A stretch of 51,744 bases of DNA from a virus: positions 1-51,744 of the IMG/VR virus record IMGVR_UViG_3300046690_000688; one strand, written 5' to 3'. Every line of letters begins with the position of its first letter. Within the stretch, counting starts at the first letter, position 1. This document shows, piece after piece, positions 10,339-18,328 of this stretch. Position numbers and translations under genes: made by a program. The notes below the pieces were generated by a model. It had not been told where the DNA came from. It ran no database searches and saw only the letters and a program-made list of their open reading frames with translations.

Positions 10339-13203
10339 GTGCTGAGTACACTAGGCGATACCCCTGGCCATGAGTTCCACGGCAATCAGTGGACGACCGG
10401 CACCGTGTCCGTTGGCGACCGACAGCTCACCGTGACCCTTCCGGCACAAGCTGCCGCGCGTGGGGACAAGCTCATCTCCGTGAACGTCGCGGCATTTGAT
10501 AAGGCGTTCGCAAAGGATGCTGGATTTTACTTAGACGCGAAAGGCTCCAACCGTATTGGTCAACGTTACGACCGAGTCAAGGAGTTCATCAAGACCTCGC
10601 ATACGATCGAAGCCAGTCAAGTGACGGTTGACAAAGAAGGTCATGTAAGGTTTAGTGATGGCCGTCACCGCTACGCTGCGCTGAGAGATTCAGGCGCGAC
10701 CAAGATTCCTTTAGCGATGGATCGTGAATCCCAGAGGAACGCGAAGCAATTTGGGTTGACGATCCGTGCTCTGGCTGCTCTTCTGCTCCTCACCGCGCAC
10801 CGCAACGTGCGGATGCGGCAGGCGGGAGACGTGCCCGGACACGAGTTTCATGGGAATCAGTGGACGGGTGGACACGAAGACCCAACGAACACTTCTCATT
10901 CCAAAGAACTGCTTCGCATGATCTCATCGCAAGTGAAGAGTGGATCCGCACCCAACAGGCGCGGATATTTTACAGTCAAAGAGATTGCCGAGGTACTAGG
11001 AGTCCACTCGAATAGCGTTAAGGGGCTTCTATCCTCGATTGCTCCAAAAGGCATTCGTTTGAAGTATGAACCAGGAATCCATAGTCCTGGTTTCAGCGGT
11101 CGAAACCCTTTCGGCAAGACAGGTCGAGCTACGACTACGAGTATTGAGGCCAGCGTCGTTTGGGAGTACATTCCTAAAAGCGAGCGTATGCTCGCCGCCA
11201 TCCCCGTCCCCTCCCGCGACCTCACTCCGCTCCACAAGGCCGCCGACGCCCACTACGCGCCCATCATGCTCGCGGTGAGCGCGGCGTTCATGAGGGGGAG
11301 GAAGGTGCTGAAGGCATCGTTACGCGGGGCGGAGTTCAATCCAGACCAACCGCGAGACGAGAAGGGGCAGTGGACGAGCGGCGGAGTTCAGCCAGAAGAA
11401 AAGGCGATCGCTGAGCGTCTTGGGCTGCCGACGACTTATAGCGGTACGGACAGCATGACGTCTCTTAGCGGTCGTTTGAATCCGGAGTCAGCTCGTGCCT
11501 ACTTCGCTGGCAAGGCAGTTGATAACCCGATTCCGAAGAACAAGACGCTGACGATGGAGCAAGCTCAGAGATTGCCCATCATGATGAGCGGCGAGACGAA
11601 AGAGGTCAGTATTGCGCCGCTCAAGTCAACGCAAGACTATGTGCAACCGAGTGCCGTTGAGAAGTATAAGAACGGCGAAGGGATGACCTCGCGTCCTGTC
11701 GTCGCCACGATCCACGGTGAGGAAGTGTTGCTGAACGGCAATCATAATGTGTTAGCAGCGCAACTACGGGGCCAGGATACGATCAAGGTTCAGCACCTCG
11801 GTGACTTCTCCAAGCATGCGGATTATATCAAGAAAGTCGATGCGCAAGGTGGTGGGTTTACGTCGTTATCCGCTGCTCCGAACATCTCCGCAGCGGTCTC
11901 CGCCATCCGCGCCTCGCTCGTCCACGACCTGCCGCCGGCGCTGGAGAAGGCGTATATTGCCGGCGGTTCCGCCGGGGCGGGCGGGTGGACGGTCGGCGGG
12001 TTGAAGGCGGCAGGGGACGTTGAAGGCCACGCCTTCCACGGCAATCAGTACACGACGGTCTACCACGGTACGACGCAGGAGAACGCGGCGAAGATCGAGA
12101 AGGAAGGGCTGCATCCTGACAAGTCGGGTGTGGTGTTCGCCACCGAGTCGTACGACGCAGCAGCGGAGTTCGCGAAGAACCTCAACTATCCGGATCCCAC
12201 GCCTGCGGCGGTCGTCACGCTGCGTGTGCCGAAGCAGGGCTTGATTATCGAGAAGCCCCTGACGAAAGGTCGCAAGGATCCCGTTGGCACGCGCACGGTG
12301 CGCATTGTGGGGCACGTGCCTGCTGAACACGTGCAGGCAGTGCGGCATCTAGGAGACAAAGAAGGTCACGAGTTCCACGGGAATCAGTGGACAGTAGCAG
12401 GCGGTGGAGTCCTCTACCACGGTACGTCATCCAAGTTACTACCCTCGATTAAGGAAAAAGGTATCATCGCCGGGCACACGAAGCGCAAGGGTGAAGTTGG
12501 GTCGCAGAACGTCGGCAAGATAGAGAGCCGTGATACCTCAGTCTATTTATCGACGACCGAACGCAAGGCGAGGGACTACGCTGACGTCTCTGCTTATGCG
12601 CATGGCGGTCATCCAGTAGTTATCGCTGTGCATATCCCGAAGGAGCACGCGTCGAGTGTGGTCCGTGACGAGCAAGATAAGAGGAATGACAGTCTGCGAA
12701 TTTCTAGAGACATCCCAGCTTCGTGGATTGTAAGTCATCGCACTCTCGCCACCAAGCTCAAGACATCCTTCGACGCCAAGAACTCCAACGCCGCCACCTG
12801 GGCCCTGACGCACGCCACGCAGATCGCCGATGACATCAGCCAGACCTCGAAGGACAACATCGCGCTGGCCGTGGCACGCGCGCAGGAAGAGGGCGACCTC
12901 AACGAGCAGTACGACGAGATCCTTGACGCCGTAGGCGACGAGGCCCGCGCTAGTCTCATTGCTCGTACAGAGTCCATGACCGCCGTCAACGAGGGGCAGC
13001 GCGACGCGTGGGACCAGGCGCTCGAGAAGGGCTTGCTGACGGAAGACAACCGAGTCGTCTGGATCGCCACGTCGGACGCCTGCCCGGAGTGCGAGGAGCT
13101 GGACGGCGAGGAGCGGACGCTGGACGGCGAGTATCCTGGGGACGGTGGTGATGGACCTCCACTACATCCCAACTGTCGGTGTACGGAAGGGATCGTAGGA
13201 TGA
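10339..13203 (+). CDS. MuF-type minor head protein fused to multiple effector-like modules, 954 aa
   Basis: The C-terminus (~810-954) is a MuF head-morphogenesis domain: A-R-T-E-S-M-T-A-V-N-E-G, C915/C918 and the terminal H-P-N-C-R-C. Ahead of it come, in order: a ParB/Srx-like module (~41-128) with S-D-G-R-H-R-Y-A-A-L; an HTH module (~208-235); a second ParB-like module (~412-490) with N-G-N-H-N-V-L-A-A-Q-L; and two ADP-ribosyltransferase-like modules, V-Y-H-G-T-T (574) ... A-T-E-S-Y-D-A-A-A-E-F-A and L-Y-H-G-T-S (692) ... V-Y-L-S-T-T. The modules are separated by copies of GHEFHGNQWT at 10-19, 167-176, 563-572 and 676-685, plus a looser F-N-P-D-Q-P-R-D-E-K-G-Q-W at 333-345. Plain MuF proteins are far shorter. 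MuF fusions to toxins are known; I infer cargo packaged in the head and injected. GTG start, with AGAGAAG upstream. Confidence 0.85.
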   Translation: MLSTLGDTPGHEFHGNQWTTGTVSVGDRQLTVTLPAQAAARGDKLISVNVAAFDKAFAKDAGFYLDAKGSNRIGQRYDRVKEFIKTSHTIEASQVTVDKEGHVRFSDGRHRYAALRDSGATKIPLAMDRESQRNAKQFGLTIRALAALLLLTAHRNVRMRQAGDVPGHEFHGNQWTGGHEDPTNTSHSKELLRMISSQVKSGSAPNRRGYFTVKEIAEVLGVHSNSVKGLLSSIAPKGIRLKYEPGIHSPGFSGRNPFGKTGRATTTSIEASVVWEYIPKSERMLAAIPVPSRDLTPLHKAADAHYAPIMLAVSAAFMRGRKVLKASLRGAEFNPDQPRDEKGQWTSGGVQPEEKAIAERLGLPTTYSGTDSMTSLSGRLNPESARAYFAGKAVDNPIPKNKTLTMEQAQRLPIMMSGETKEVSIAPLKSTQDYVQPSAVEKYKNGEGMTSRPVVATIHGEEVLLNGNHNVLAAQLRGQDTIKVQHLGDFSKHADYIKKVDAQGGGFTSLSAAPNISAAVSAIRASLVHDLPPALEKAYIAGGSAGAGGWTVGGLKAAGDVEGHAFHGNQYTTVYHGTTQENAAKIEKEGLHPDKSGVVFATESYDAAAEFAKNLNYPDPTPAAVVTLRVPKQGLIIEKPLTKGRKDPVGTRTVRIVGHVPAEHVQAVRHLGDKEGHEFHGNQWTVAGGGVLYHGTSSKLLPSIKEKGIIAGHTKRKGEVGSQNVGKIESRDTSVYLSTTERKARDYADVSAYAHGGHPVVIAVHIPKEHASSVVRDEQDKRNDSLRISRDIPASWIVSHRTLATKLKTSFDAKNSNAATWALTHATQIADDISQTSKDNIALAVARAQEEGDLNEQYDEILDAVGDEARASLIARTESMTAVNEGQRDAWDQALEKGLLTEDNRVVWIATSDACPECEELDGEERTLDGEYPGDGGDGPPLHPNCRCTEGIVG
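10366..12393 (+). repeat. Four dispersed copies of the GHEFHGNQWT linker motif
   Basis: Copies at 10366-10395, 10837-10866, 12025-12054 and 12364-12393. Each is preceded by G-D-x-(P/E) and sits at a module boundary. Copy 3 is GHAFHGNQYT. A related boundary motif, F-N-P-D-Q-P-R-D-E-K-G-Q-W, is at 11335-11373. The motif may be a conserved protease-processing site, a recombination seam or a structural cap; the sequence does not decide. Confidence 0.8.
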
Positions 13204-13236
13204 CCATAATGACCTTCACGAGCGGGGTGCTCAACG

Positions 13237-13587
13237 GTGCCACGGCCTCATGAACCTCACGAGTCGGACTACGTCGTTCGCTATAGCGGTCCTGAACGTC
13301 GGAACGGTGTGGGCAATGGCGACTGGACGTCGCTCAAGGCGTGGGCGAACGCGATCGGTATCATCGGCATTCCTGGCGCCATCGCCATCTACCTCGTCTA
13401 CATCGGCGCGACGGAGATGCCAAAGTTGGTAGTCAACAGTTCACAGGCGATCGTCGAGATTCAGAAGACGCGCGACACGCTCCGTGACCATATCGTGCAG
13501 ACGGACATCCTCATTCGTGCCATCGAGCGGACGTGCGTTGGCGTCGCGAAGGACTCCGATGCTAGAGCGAGATGCCTTGATAAGTAG
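13237..13587 (+). CDS. Small membrane/coiled-coil protein, 116 aa
   Basis: GTG start. About 33 polar residues are followed by one TM segment (A-I-G-I-I-G-I-P-G-A-I-A-I-Y-L-V-Y-I-G) and a helical, probably coiled-coil C-terminus (V-E-I-Q-K-T-R-D-T-L-R-D-H-I). Such TM-plus-coil proteins often neighbour MuF and protease genes in this type of phage; roles proposed elsewhere include holin-like or injection-associated functions, but none is shown here. A 17-codon frame (13200-13253), whose ATG overlaps the MuF stop, precedes it and could couple its translation. Confidence 0.7.
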   Translation: MPRPHEPHESDYVVRYSGPERRNGVGNGDWTSLKAWANAIGIIGIPGAIAIYLVYIGATEMPKLVVNSSQAIVEIQKTRDTLRDHIVQTDILIRAIERTCVGVAKDSDARARCLDK

Positions 13588-13933
13588 TACCTGGAAGGGG
13601 TGGATCTGGCGCGTCGGGGTGGCGCTGGTCCTGTGCTTGTGGGCCATCGTCGGGCTTGAGGCCGCGTTCAGCATCCGCGTCATCTACACGAACGCCGCGC
13701 AGATCGCGGAGGTCAACAGTGAGATCGTCGAGATGCAGAAGATTCATTCGTCAAAGATGACGGAGATGTCCTTGCGGCTCGACATGCTTGAGAAGGTCCT
13801 GTTCGGCGACGTGCTGTCAAAGATCGCCGCGCAGCCGAAGGGCATCGAGACGTGGCAGCAGAATCGGGACAGGGAGATGCGCGAGCGGATCAGCAAGCTG
13901 GAACTCTGGCGTCTGCATCAGGACGCGCGATGA
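13559..13933 (+). CDS. Second small membrane/coiled-coil protein, 124 aa
   Basis: Start chosen at ATG 13559, with GAAGGA 6-7 nt upstream; it overlaps the previous gene by 29 nt. Layout copies its neighbour: short N-terminus with W-K-G-W, one TM span (V-G-V-A-L-V-L-C-L-W-A-I-V-G-L), then a long coiled coil (E-I-V-E-M-Q-K-I-H-S-S-K-M-T-E-M-S). The two are possibly ancient paralogues or partners. Function unknown. Confidence 0.75.
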   Translation: MLERDALISSTWKGWIWRVGVALVLCLWAIVGLEAAFSIRVIYTNAAQIAEVNSEIVEMQKIHSSKMTEMSLRLDMLEKVLFGDVLSKIAAQPKGIETWQQNRDREMRERISKLELWRLHQDAR

Positions 13934-13934
13934 C

Positions 13935-14120
13935 ATGTCTCTCGACCGCGGACAGGGCGACAAGAAAAAGTTTCCGGCCAAGGACCTTGAGCGGCTCTAC
14001 AAGAAGGGTATCGAGCAGCAGAGGATTCGAGGCGATCAGTTGAACGCGATCATCGGTGGAAAGGTCTACGACCCGAACGCCTGGTACGACGTGACCGAGA
14101 AGGGTGTGGAGAAGATATGA
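13935..14120 (+). CDS. Small basic protein, 61 aa, unknown function
   Basis: ATG at 13935. A soluble Lys-rich protein (K-K-K-F-P-A-K-D-L-E-R-L-Y-K-K-G) with a conserved-looking end D-P-N-A-W-Y-D-V-T. It lies 1 nt after the coiled-coil gene, and its stop overlaps the next ATG. I do not recognise a family. Confidence 0.7.
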   Translation: MSLDRGQGDKKKFPAKDLERLYKKGIEQQRIRGDQLNAIIGGKVYDPNAWYDVTEKGVEKI

Positions 14121-14266
14121 ATCCAACGACACTGCTCATCATCTTACTGCTCATCCTTGTACTTGGAGGTGGCGGATTCTATGCCGGCGGACCAGTCGGC
14201 GTCGGAGGTGGCGTTGGGTTGGTGCTCATCATCATCTTGATCCTTTTTGCGTTGGGGAAATTGTGA
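14117..14266 (+). CDS. Gly-rich two-span membrane protein (DUF3309-like), 49 aa
   Basis: Two hydrophobic spans (L-L-I-I-L-L-L-I-L-V-L and L-V-L-I-I-I-L-I-L-F-A-L) flank a Gly-rich hinge with G-G-G-G-F-Y-A-G-G-P-V-G-V-G-G-G. This symmetric Leu/Ile-Gly pattern fits the small DUF3309 family known from bacteria and phages. It starts in an ATGA overlap and ends in a TGATG overlap with the protease gene. A hairpin membrane protein; holin-like activity is possible but unproven. Confidence 0.75.
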   Translation: MNPTTLLIILLLILVLGGGGFYAGGPVGVGGGVGLVLIIILILFALGKL

Positions 14267-16020
14267 TGCCGAACCGCCCCGAACATACGGAAAAAATGAA
14301 GAAGTGCGTCTCCGACCTGCAGGACAAGGGACAGGACGACAGCTCGGCCTACGCCATCTGCACGGCGTCGCTGCAGAAGGCGGGCGAGCCGATCTTCGTT
14401 GGGGCTGCGGCCGGTGGGGTGGAGGAATTGAAGTTGTTGGCAGGACACAGCGTGTTGAAATCCCTCCACCTCGTCGGCGCCACCGGCGTCGTGCGCACCG
14501 AGATGCTCGAGGGCCGCGAGCACCTCGTCGTGCCACTCGTCGCCCTGATGGAGGGTGTCATCCACGCCATGAACGCCGAGACGCCAGAGTTCGTGCCGCT
14601 GGCCACGCTGCAGAAGGCCGCCGCGACGTGGAACGGCCGACCTGTTACCATCGGCCACCCGTCGCGCGGCGGGGTTCAGTGCTCGGCGAACGATCCCGGC
14701 ATCCGCGAGTCGCACGGCATCGGGACGATCTTCAACTCACGCGTCGTCGGCACGAAGCTGCTGCAGGAGGCATGGATCGACAAGGCCAAGGCGAAGAGGC
14801 TTGACCCGGCGATGTTCGAGCGGCTGCTGGCCAACAAGCGCGAGGAGGTCAGCGTCGGCGCGTTCGTCATCACTGATGGCACGACTGGCAGCTACAGGGG
14901 CAAGCCGTATCGCGCGCAGTGGCTCGAGACCATCGGCGATCACCTCGCGTTCCTGCCCGGCGGGCGCGGCGCCTGCTCGGTAGAGATGGGCTGCGGGACG
15001 CACCGGGCGGCGATGCGGATGTTAGGAGGATCGATGGAACTTCTGGGATCGATGCCGGACAAGGCGCAGGTCGAGATCAACAAGCCTGGTCATCCTGCGC
15101 ACGGCAAGAAGGGCAAGATTACGTCGTCGAAGGGTGACATGTACACGGTCGGTGATTACGGCACGTTCAAGCAGTCGGAGTTGAAGGCTGCAGCGGACGG
15201 CGAAGAGGCCGCCGAGCTGGTCGGCTACAAGCTTCTCCGCACCCACCTCGACACGATGGGCAAGGCGTGGGACGAGGCCTCCGGCATCGTGAACGAGCTG
15301 ATCGCCGACGAGACGGAGAACCCCACCGAGACGGCAGCCGAGGAAGATGCCGAAGAGGAAGTAGAGTCGGCTCGCCTCGATGCCCTCATGTCGCTCATGT
15401 CCACGATTGCCAGCAGCGCGTCGCTGGCCATGTCGTGCTGCATGGACATGAACGCGCCTGAGGCGACGGACGTCACGCCGCGCTACGGCGCGATGCCGAT
15501 GATGCCCTGCCCGACGTGCGACGGGACGGGTCAGGTGAAGAACGGCAAGCAGTCTGACTGTCCGACGTGCGACGGCACGGGCGAGGTCGCCAAGTTCAAG
15601 GCGGCAGCTGGTTCACGGCATAACAAGAACGACCAGCAGATGGTTCAGGCGATTCACGATCAAGCTCAGGCGCTGGGTGCGCAGTGCGACCGGGCGAACT
15701 ACAAGATGCTCCGCGACATCTCGCAGAAACAACGCGAAAGACTTCCGGATGCAGATTTCGCTGGCAAGGGCACGTCCTTTCCCATCAAGAAGCCGGAGGA
15801 CGTGTCGGCGGCAGCGAGTTCAATCGGACGGGCGGGCGCGGGCAACTATTCGACGGACGAGTTGAAGGCGAACATCATCAGGATCGCCTACCGGAAGGGC
15901 GCATCGTTCGTGGCGCAGCTCCCGGAGGCATGGAAGAAAAAGGCAGATCAGAAAGCAGCAGCAAGCAATGACCCGAACCGATTCTACATCGAGTCGGTCA
16001 TGAAGAGCGTGGCGAAGTAA
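14266..16020 (+). CDS. DUF2213-type prohead protease fusion, 584 aa
   Basis: Residues ~1-40 (M-P-N-R-P-E-H-T-E-K-M-K-K-C-V) are a small helical domain that often occurs alone in phages. Residues ~60-260 match the DUF2213 capsid protease type (N-G-R-P-V-T-I-G-H-P, G-T-I-F-N-S-R, V-S-V-G-A-F, L-P-G-G-R-G-A-C-S). Residues ~420-445 hold two DnaJ-like zinc repeats (C-P-T-C-D-G-T-G, twice). The C-terminus (~520-584) is a helical part with A-K-G-T-S-F-P-I-K-K. The protease would mature the prohead; it stands between the membrane genes and the scaffold-like gene. I choose ATG 14266 over a farther upstream start that overlaps two genes. Confidence 0.82.
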   Translation: MPNRPEHTEKMKKCVSDLQDKGQDDSSAYAICTASLQKAGEPIFVGAAAGGVEELKLLAGHSVLKSLHLVGATGVVRTEMLEGREHLVVPLVALMEGVIHAMNAETPEFVPLATLQKAAATWNGRPVTIGHPSRGGVQCSANDPGIRESHGIGTIFNSRVVGTKLLQEAWIDKAKAKRLDPAMFERLLANKREEVSVGAFVITDGTTGSYRGKPYRAQWLETIGDHLAFLPGGRGACSVEMGCGTHRAAMRMLGGSMELLGSMPDKAQVEINKPGHPAHGKKGKITSSKGDMYTVGDYGTFKQSELKAAADGEEAAELVGYKLLRTHLDTMGKAWDEASGIVNELIADETENPTETAAEEDAEEEVESARLDALMSLMSTIASSASLAMSCCMDMNAPEATDVTPRYGAMPMMPCPTCDGTGQVKNGKQSDCPTCDGTGEVAKFKAAAGSRHNKNDQQMVQAIHDQAQALGAQCDRANYKMLRDISQKQRERLPDADFAGKGTSFPIKKPEDVSAAASSIGRAGAGNYSTDELKANIIRIAYRKGASFVAQLPEAWKKKADQKAAASNDPNRFYIESVMKSVAK

Positions 16021-16084
16021 CGCCATGAAGCACACGAGTTGCGGATGTCCGACGGCGACATGTCGCTGTCATACAGGAGAGGTT

Positions 16085-16639
16085 ATGGAGAATACGACAC
16101 GCGAGGAATTGATTGCGGCGCTCGTCACGGATCGGTACAGCGGGTACAAGGACGGCGACGAGGCGATGCTGCAGACGGCATCGGACGCGCGCCTGGGCGA
16201 GTTCAGGGCGTCGGCAGAAGCCAACCGGACGGCGGTGAACCGCATCGGGTCGCTGGAGACCGAGCAGCGCAACCTGCAGGCGCGCCTGAAGGTGGCCGAG
16301 GATCGCGTCAAGGCGTCCGAGCAGCCCCTGACGGAGGCCGAGTTCCTCCAGCGCGCGCCCGAGTCGTTCAAGCGCGTGCTTGAGGGACACAAGGCTGAAG
16401 AGGACCAGACTCGCGACGCGCTCGTGTCGATGCTGAAGGACTGCGGCGCGAACACCGAGGCCGAACTGAAGACGAAGAGCATCACCGAGCTGCAGACGCT
16501 GGCCAAGTACGCCCGTGTCGAGGTGCCCGACTTCAGCGGCAAGGCGATGCCGACCGCACGCAATGCCGAGCAGCAGACCTATGCTGCTCCCGATCCCTAC
16601 GCCGCGGGACTCAAGGCGCTGCGCGAGCAGACTCACTAA
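16085..16639 (+). CDS. Putative scaffold protein, 184 aa
   Basis: Start placed at ATG 16085, which has AGGAGAGGTT just upstream. An in-frame ATG at 16025 would add a Cys-rich leader but has no ribosome binding site. The product is helical, with a coiled coil around I-G-S-L-E-T-E-Q-R-N-L-Q-A-R-L-K-V-A-E-D and a flexible acidic-to-basic end. Position directly between protease and capsid genes, helical content and size fit a scaffold, but there is no diagnostic motif. Confidence 0.65.
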   Translation: MENTTREELIAALVTDRYSGYKDGDEAMLQTASDARLGEFRASAEANRTAVNRIGSLETEQRNLQARLKVAEDRVKASEQPLTEAEFLQRAPESFKRVLEGHKAEEDQTRDALVSMLKDCGANTEAELKTKSITELQTLAKYARVEVPDFSGKAMPTARNAEQQTYAAPDPYAAGLKALREQTH

Positions 16640-16675
16640 GATTTCGGCGGCTGAGGTCGCCAAGGAGATAGAGAG

Positions 16676-17110
16676 ATGTCAATCACGAGAACGAATCCGA
16701 ACACGATCTTCCTGGGAGGCTCGCGTACCGAGGTCGGCGATCTGGCCGCGGCAACATCCATCACGCCAGGCATGCTGGTTGAGCGCGACGACGTCGGCGG
16801 CGTCATCCGGTGGAAGCTGGCCACGGCTGACATCGCGGGACCGCCCGCCGTGGCGACCGAGCAGGCATCGGTCAACAAGGGTGTGGACGACGTCTACGCG
16901 CTCAACGACCTGATGGAAGTCTCCATCGGGCACAAGGGGGCGGCGTTCTGGATGCTGATCGCCTCAGGTCAGAACATCGCGGCGGGCGACCTGCTCGGCT
17001 CTGCCGGTAACGGCACGCTGAAGTCTGGCGCGACCGTCGCACGCTTCTCGGCACTCGAAACCAAGGCCACCGTCACCGTGACGACGCGCATCCGCGTCGA
17101 GGCACTGTAG
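16676..17110 (+). CDS. Head decoration / DUF2190-like protein, 144 aa
   Basis: Excellent ribosome binding site (AAGGAGATAGAGAG). The product is beta-rich, without Cys, with G-M-L-V-E-R-D-D-V-G-G, an A-A-G-D-L-L-G turn and an A-T-V-T-V-T-T-R-I-R-V end, typical of small capsid decoration proteins that precede the major capsid gene. It probably trims or stabilises the capsid lattice. Strong context, moderate sequence evidence. Confidence 0.7.
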   Translation: MSITRTNPNTIFLGGSRTEVGDLAAATSITPGMLVERDDVGGVIRWKLATADIAGPPAVATEQASVNKGVDDVYALNDLMEVSIGHKGAAFWMLIASGQNIAAGDLLGSAGNGTLKSGATVARFSALETKATVTVTTRIRVEAL

Positions 17111-17148
17111 TCAGCTTAGGGCTCCAGAGCCCGACAAGGAGAGATGAG

Positions 17149-18255
17149 ATGGAACAGGAAATGAGATTCACGGCGGCGGCCTCAAACAGCCCGCTGGCCA
17201 GCGTCATCATGAACGCGTTGAAGGCGAGCGGTGGATGGTCGGTCGACGCGATGCGCCAGCCGGGTATCGACCTGCTGACGGCGGCGGAGTACGAGAACGG
17301 GTATCGGTTCAGGGCGGCAGGTCCTCTGCAGGACAAGGCGCAGGTCGTCATCGACAAGGCGGTCGTCGAGGTCGGGCTGCAGCGCCTGACGATTGCGGCC
17401 GACATCATGGCGGCGGGGCTCACCTACACGCTGTCGGATCCGCTCAGCATCGCGCAGCTGGAGTGGAACTCGATGAGCAAGTCGGGAGCTGCGCAGCGCA
17501 CGATGTCACCGTCGGCGAGGGGTGAGAATTCGATGCCCATCATCACGGTGAATCGCCTGCCGATCTACCTGACGACGGACAAGTTCGAGATCGACATCCG
17601 GACGCTCAAGACGTCGCAGCGCGTCGGCACGCCGCTCGATACGTCGATGGTCAAGCAGAAGGTGCGCTCGGTCAATGAGGCGCTCGAGGACGCGATCATC
17701 AACGGGGCCACGACGCTGGACGGTCAGGCGCTGGCCGTCTCCGGCTACTCGGCGCCCGGGCTGCTGAACGAGTCGCATGTCAACACGCAGAACCTGACGG
17801 CGGCTGCGTGGACGACGACGCCGAACGGCCTGACGATCCTGACCGAAGTACAGGCGATGATCACGAAGCTGCAGGCGGACAAGAAGTTCGGTCCGTATCG
17901 GCTGTACGTCGGCACGCAGATCTCGAACGTGCTCGATACCGACTACAGCACGGCGACCAACACGGTGACGACGATCCGTGAGCGCCTGCTGATGCTTGAC
18001 TCGTTGCAGGCGATCCGCACGGCGGACCTCCTCACATCAGGCAACGGCGCGACGCCGTCCATCGGCAACAAGGTCATCCTGTTGCAGATGACGTCGGACG
18101 TGGTTGACATGGTCGTCGGACAGCCTCCGACGGTCATTCCGTGGACCTCGCTCGACGGGTTCACGATTCACAACCTGATCATGGCGATCATGATCCCGCG
18201 CGTGAAGAGCGACTACGAGGGCAACTCCGGCGTGTGCGTCGGGACGACCGCGTAG
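17149..18255 (+). CDS. Major capsid protein, encapsulin-like HK97 fold, 368 aa
   Basis: The pattern is that of phage major capsid proteins related to encapsulins (linocin/bacteriocin-like family): L-Q-D-K-A-Q-V-V-I-D-K-A-V-V-E-V, A-D-I-M-A-A-G-L-T-Y-T-L, the N-R-L-P-I-Y-L-T-T-D-K-F-E-I-D-I-R-T-L core, and a C-terminal V-Y-like beta end. It would form the icosahedral shell by self-assembly on the scaffold. Ribosome binding site AAGGAGAGATGAG. It follows the decoration gene and precedes accessory genes. The length is suited to an HK97-type subunit without a large N-terminal delta domain. Confidence 0.88.
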   Translation: MEQEMRFTAAASNSPLASVIMNALKASGGWSVDAMRQPGIDLLTAAEYENGYRFRAAGPLQDKAQVVIDKAVVEVGLQRLTIAADIMAAGLTYTLSDPLSIAQLEWNSMSKSGAAQRTMSPSARGENSMPIITVNRLPIYLTTDKFEIDIRTLKTSQRVGTPLDTSMVKQKVRSVNEALEDAIINGATTLDGQALAVSGYSAPGLLNESHVNTQNLTAAAWTTTPNGLTILTEVQAMITKLQADKKFGPYRLYVGTQISNVLDTDYSTATNTVTTIRERLLMLDSLQAIRTADLLTSGNGATPSIGNKVILLQMTSDVVDMVVGQPPTVIPWTSLDGFTIHNLIMAIMIPRVKSDYEGNSGVCVGTTA

Positions 18256-18264
18256 TTAACAGAT

Positions 18265-18328
18265 TCGACGGAGGGGGTTTCATATGGACACACCAACTGA
18301 GAAGCCATCCCTGGACCTCCTCCGTCGA
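18265..18328 (+). promoter_or_regulatory. Stem-loop that can mask a ribosome binding site
   Basis: TCGACGGAGG (18265-18274) pairs perfectly with CCTCCGTCGA (18319-18328). The left arm contains the GGAGG core that serves the 18-residue peptide. Pairing would block translation of the peptide and the coupled gene downstream; translating ribosomes would open it. It may also act as a weak terminator after the capsid gene, though there is no U-tract. Confidence 0.55.

Noticed and set aside
13200-13253. 17-codon frame between MuF and membrane protein genes as a real gene
   Set aside because: It has coupling overlap at the start only, and no conserved features; kept as a possible translational coupler.
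15070-15120. P-G-H-P-A-H-G-K-K-G in the protease as a fifth linker motif
   Set aside because: It shares only P-G-H-x-x-H-G with GHEFHGNQWT and lacks N-Q-W; mentioned only as a weak resemblance.
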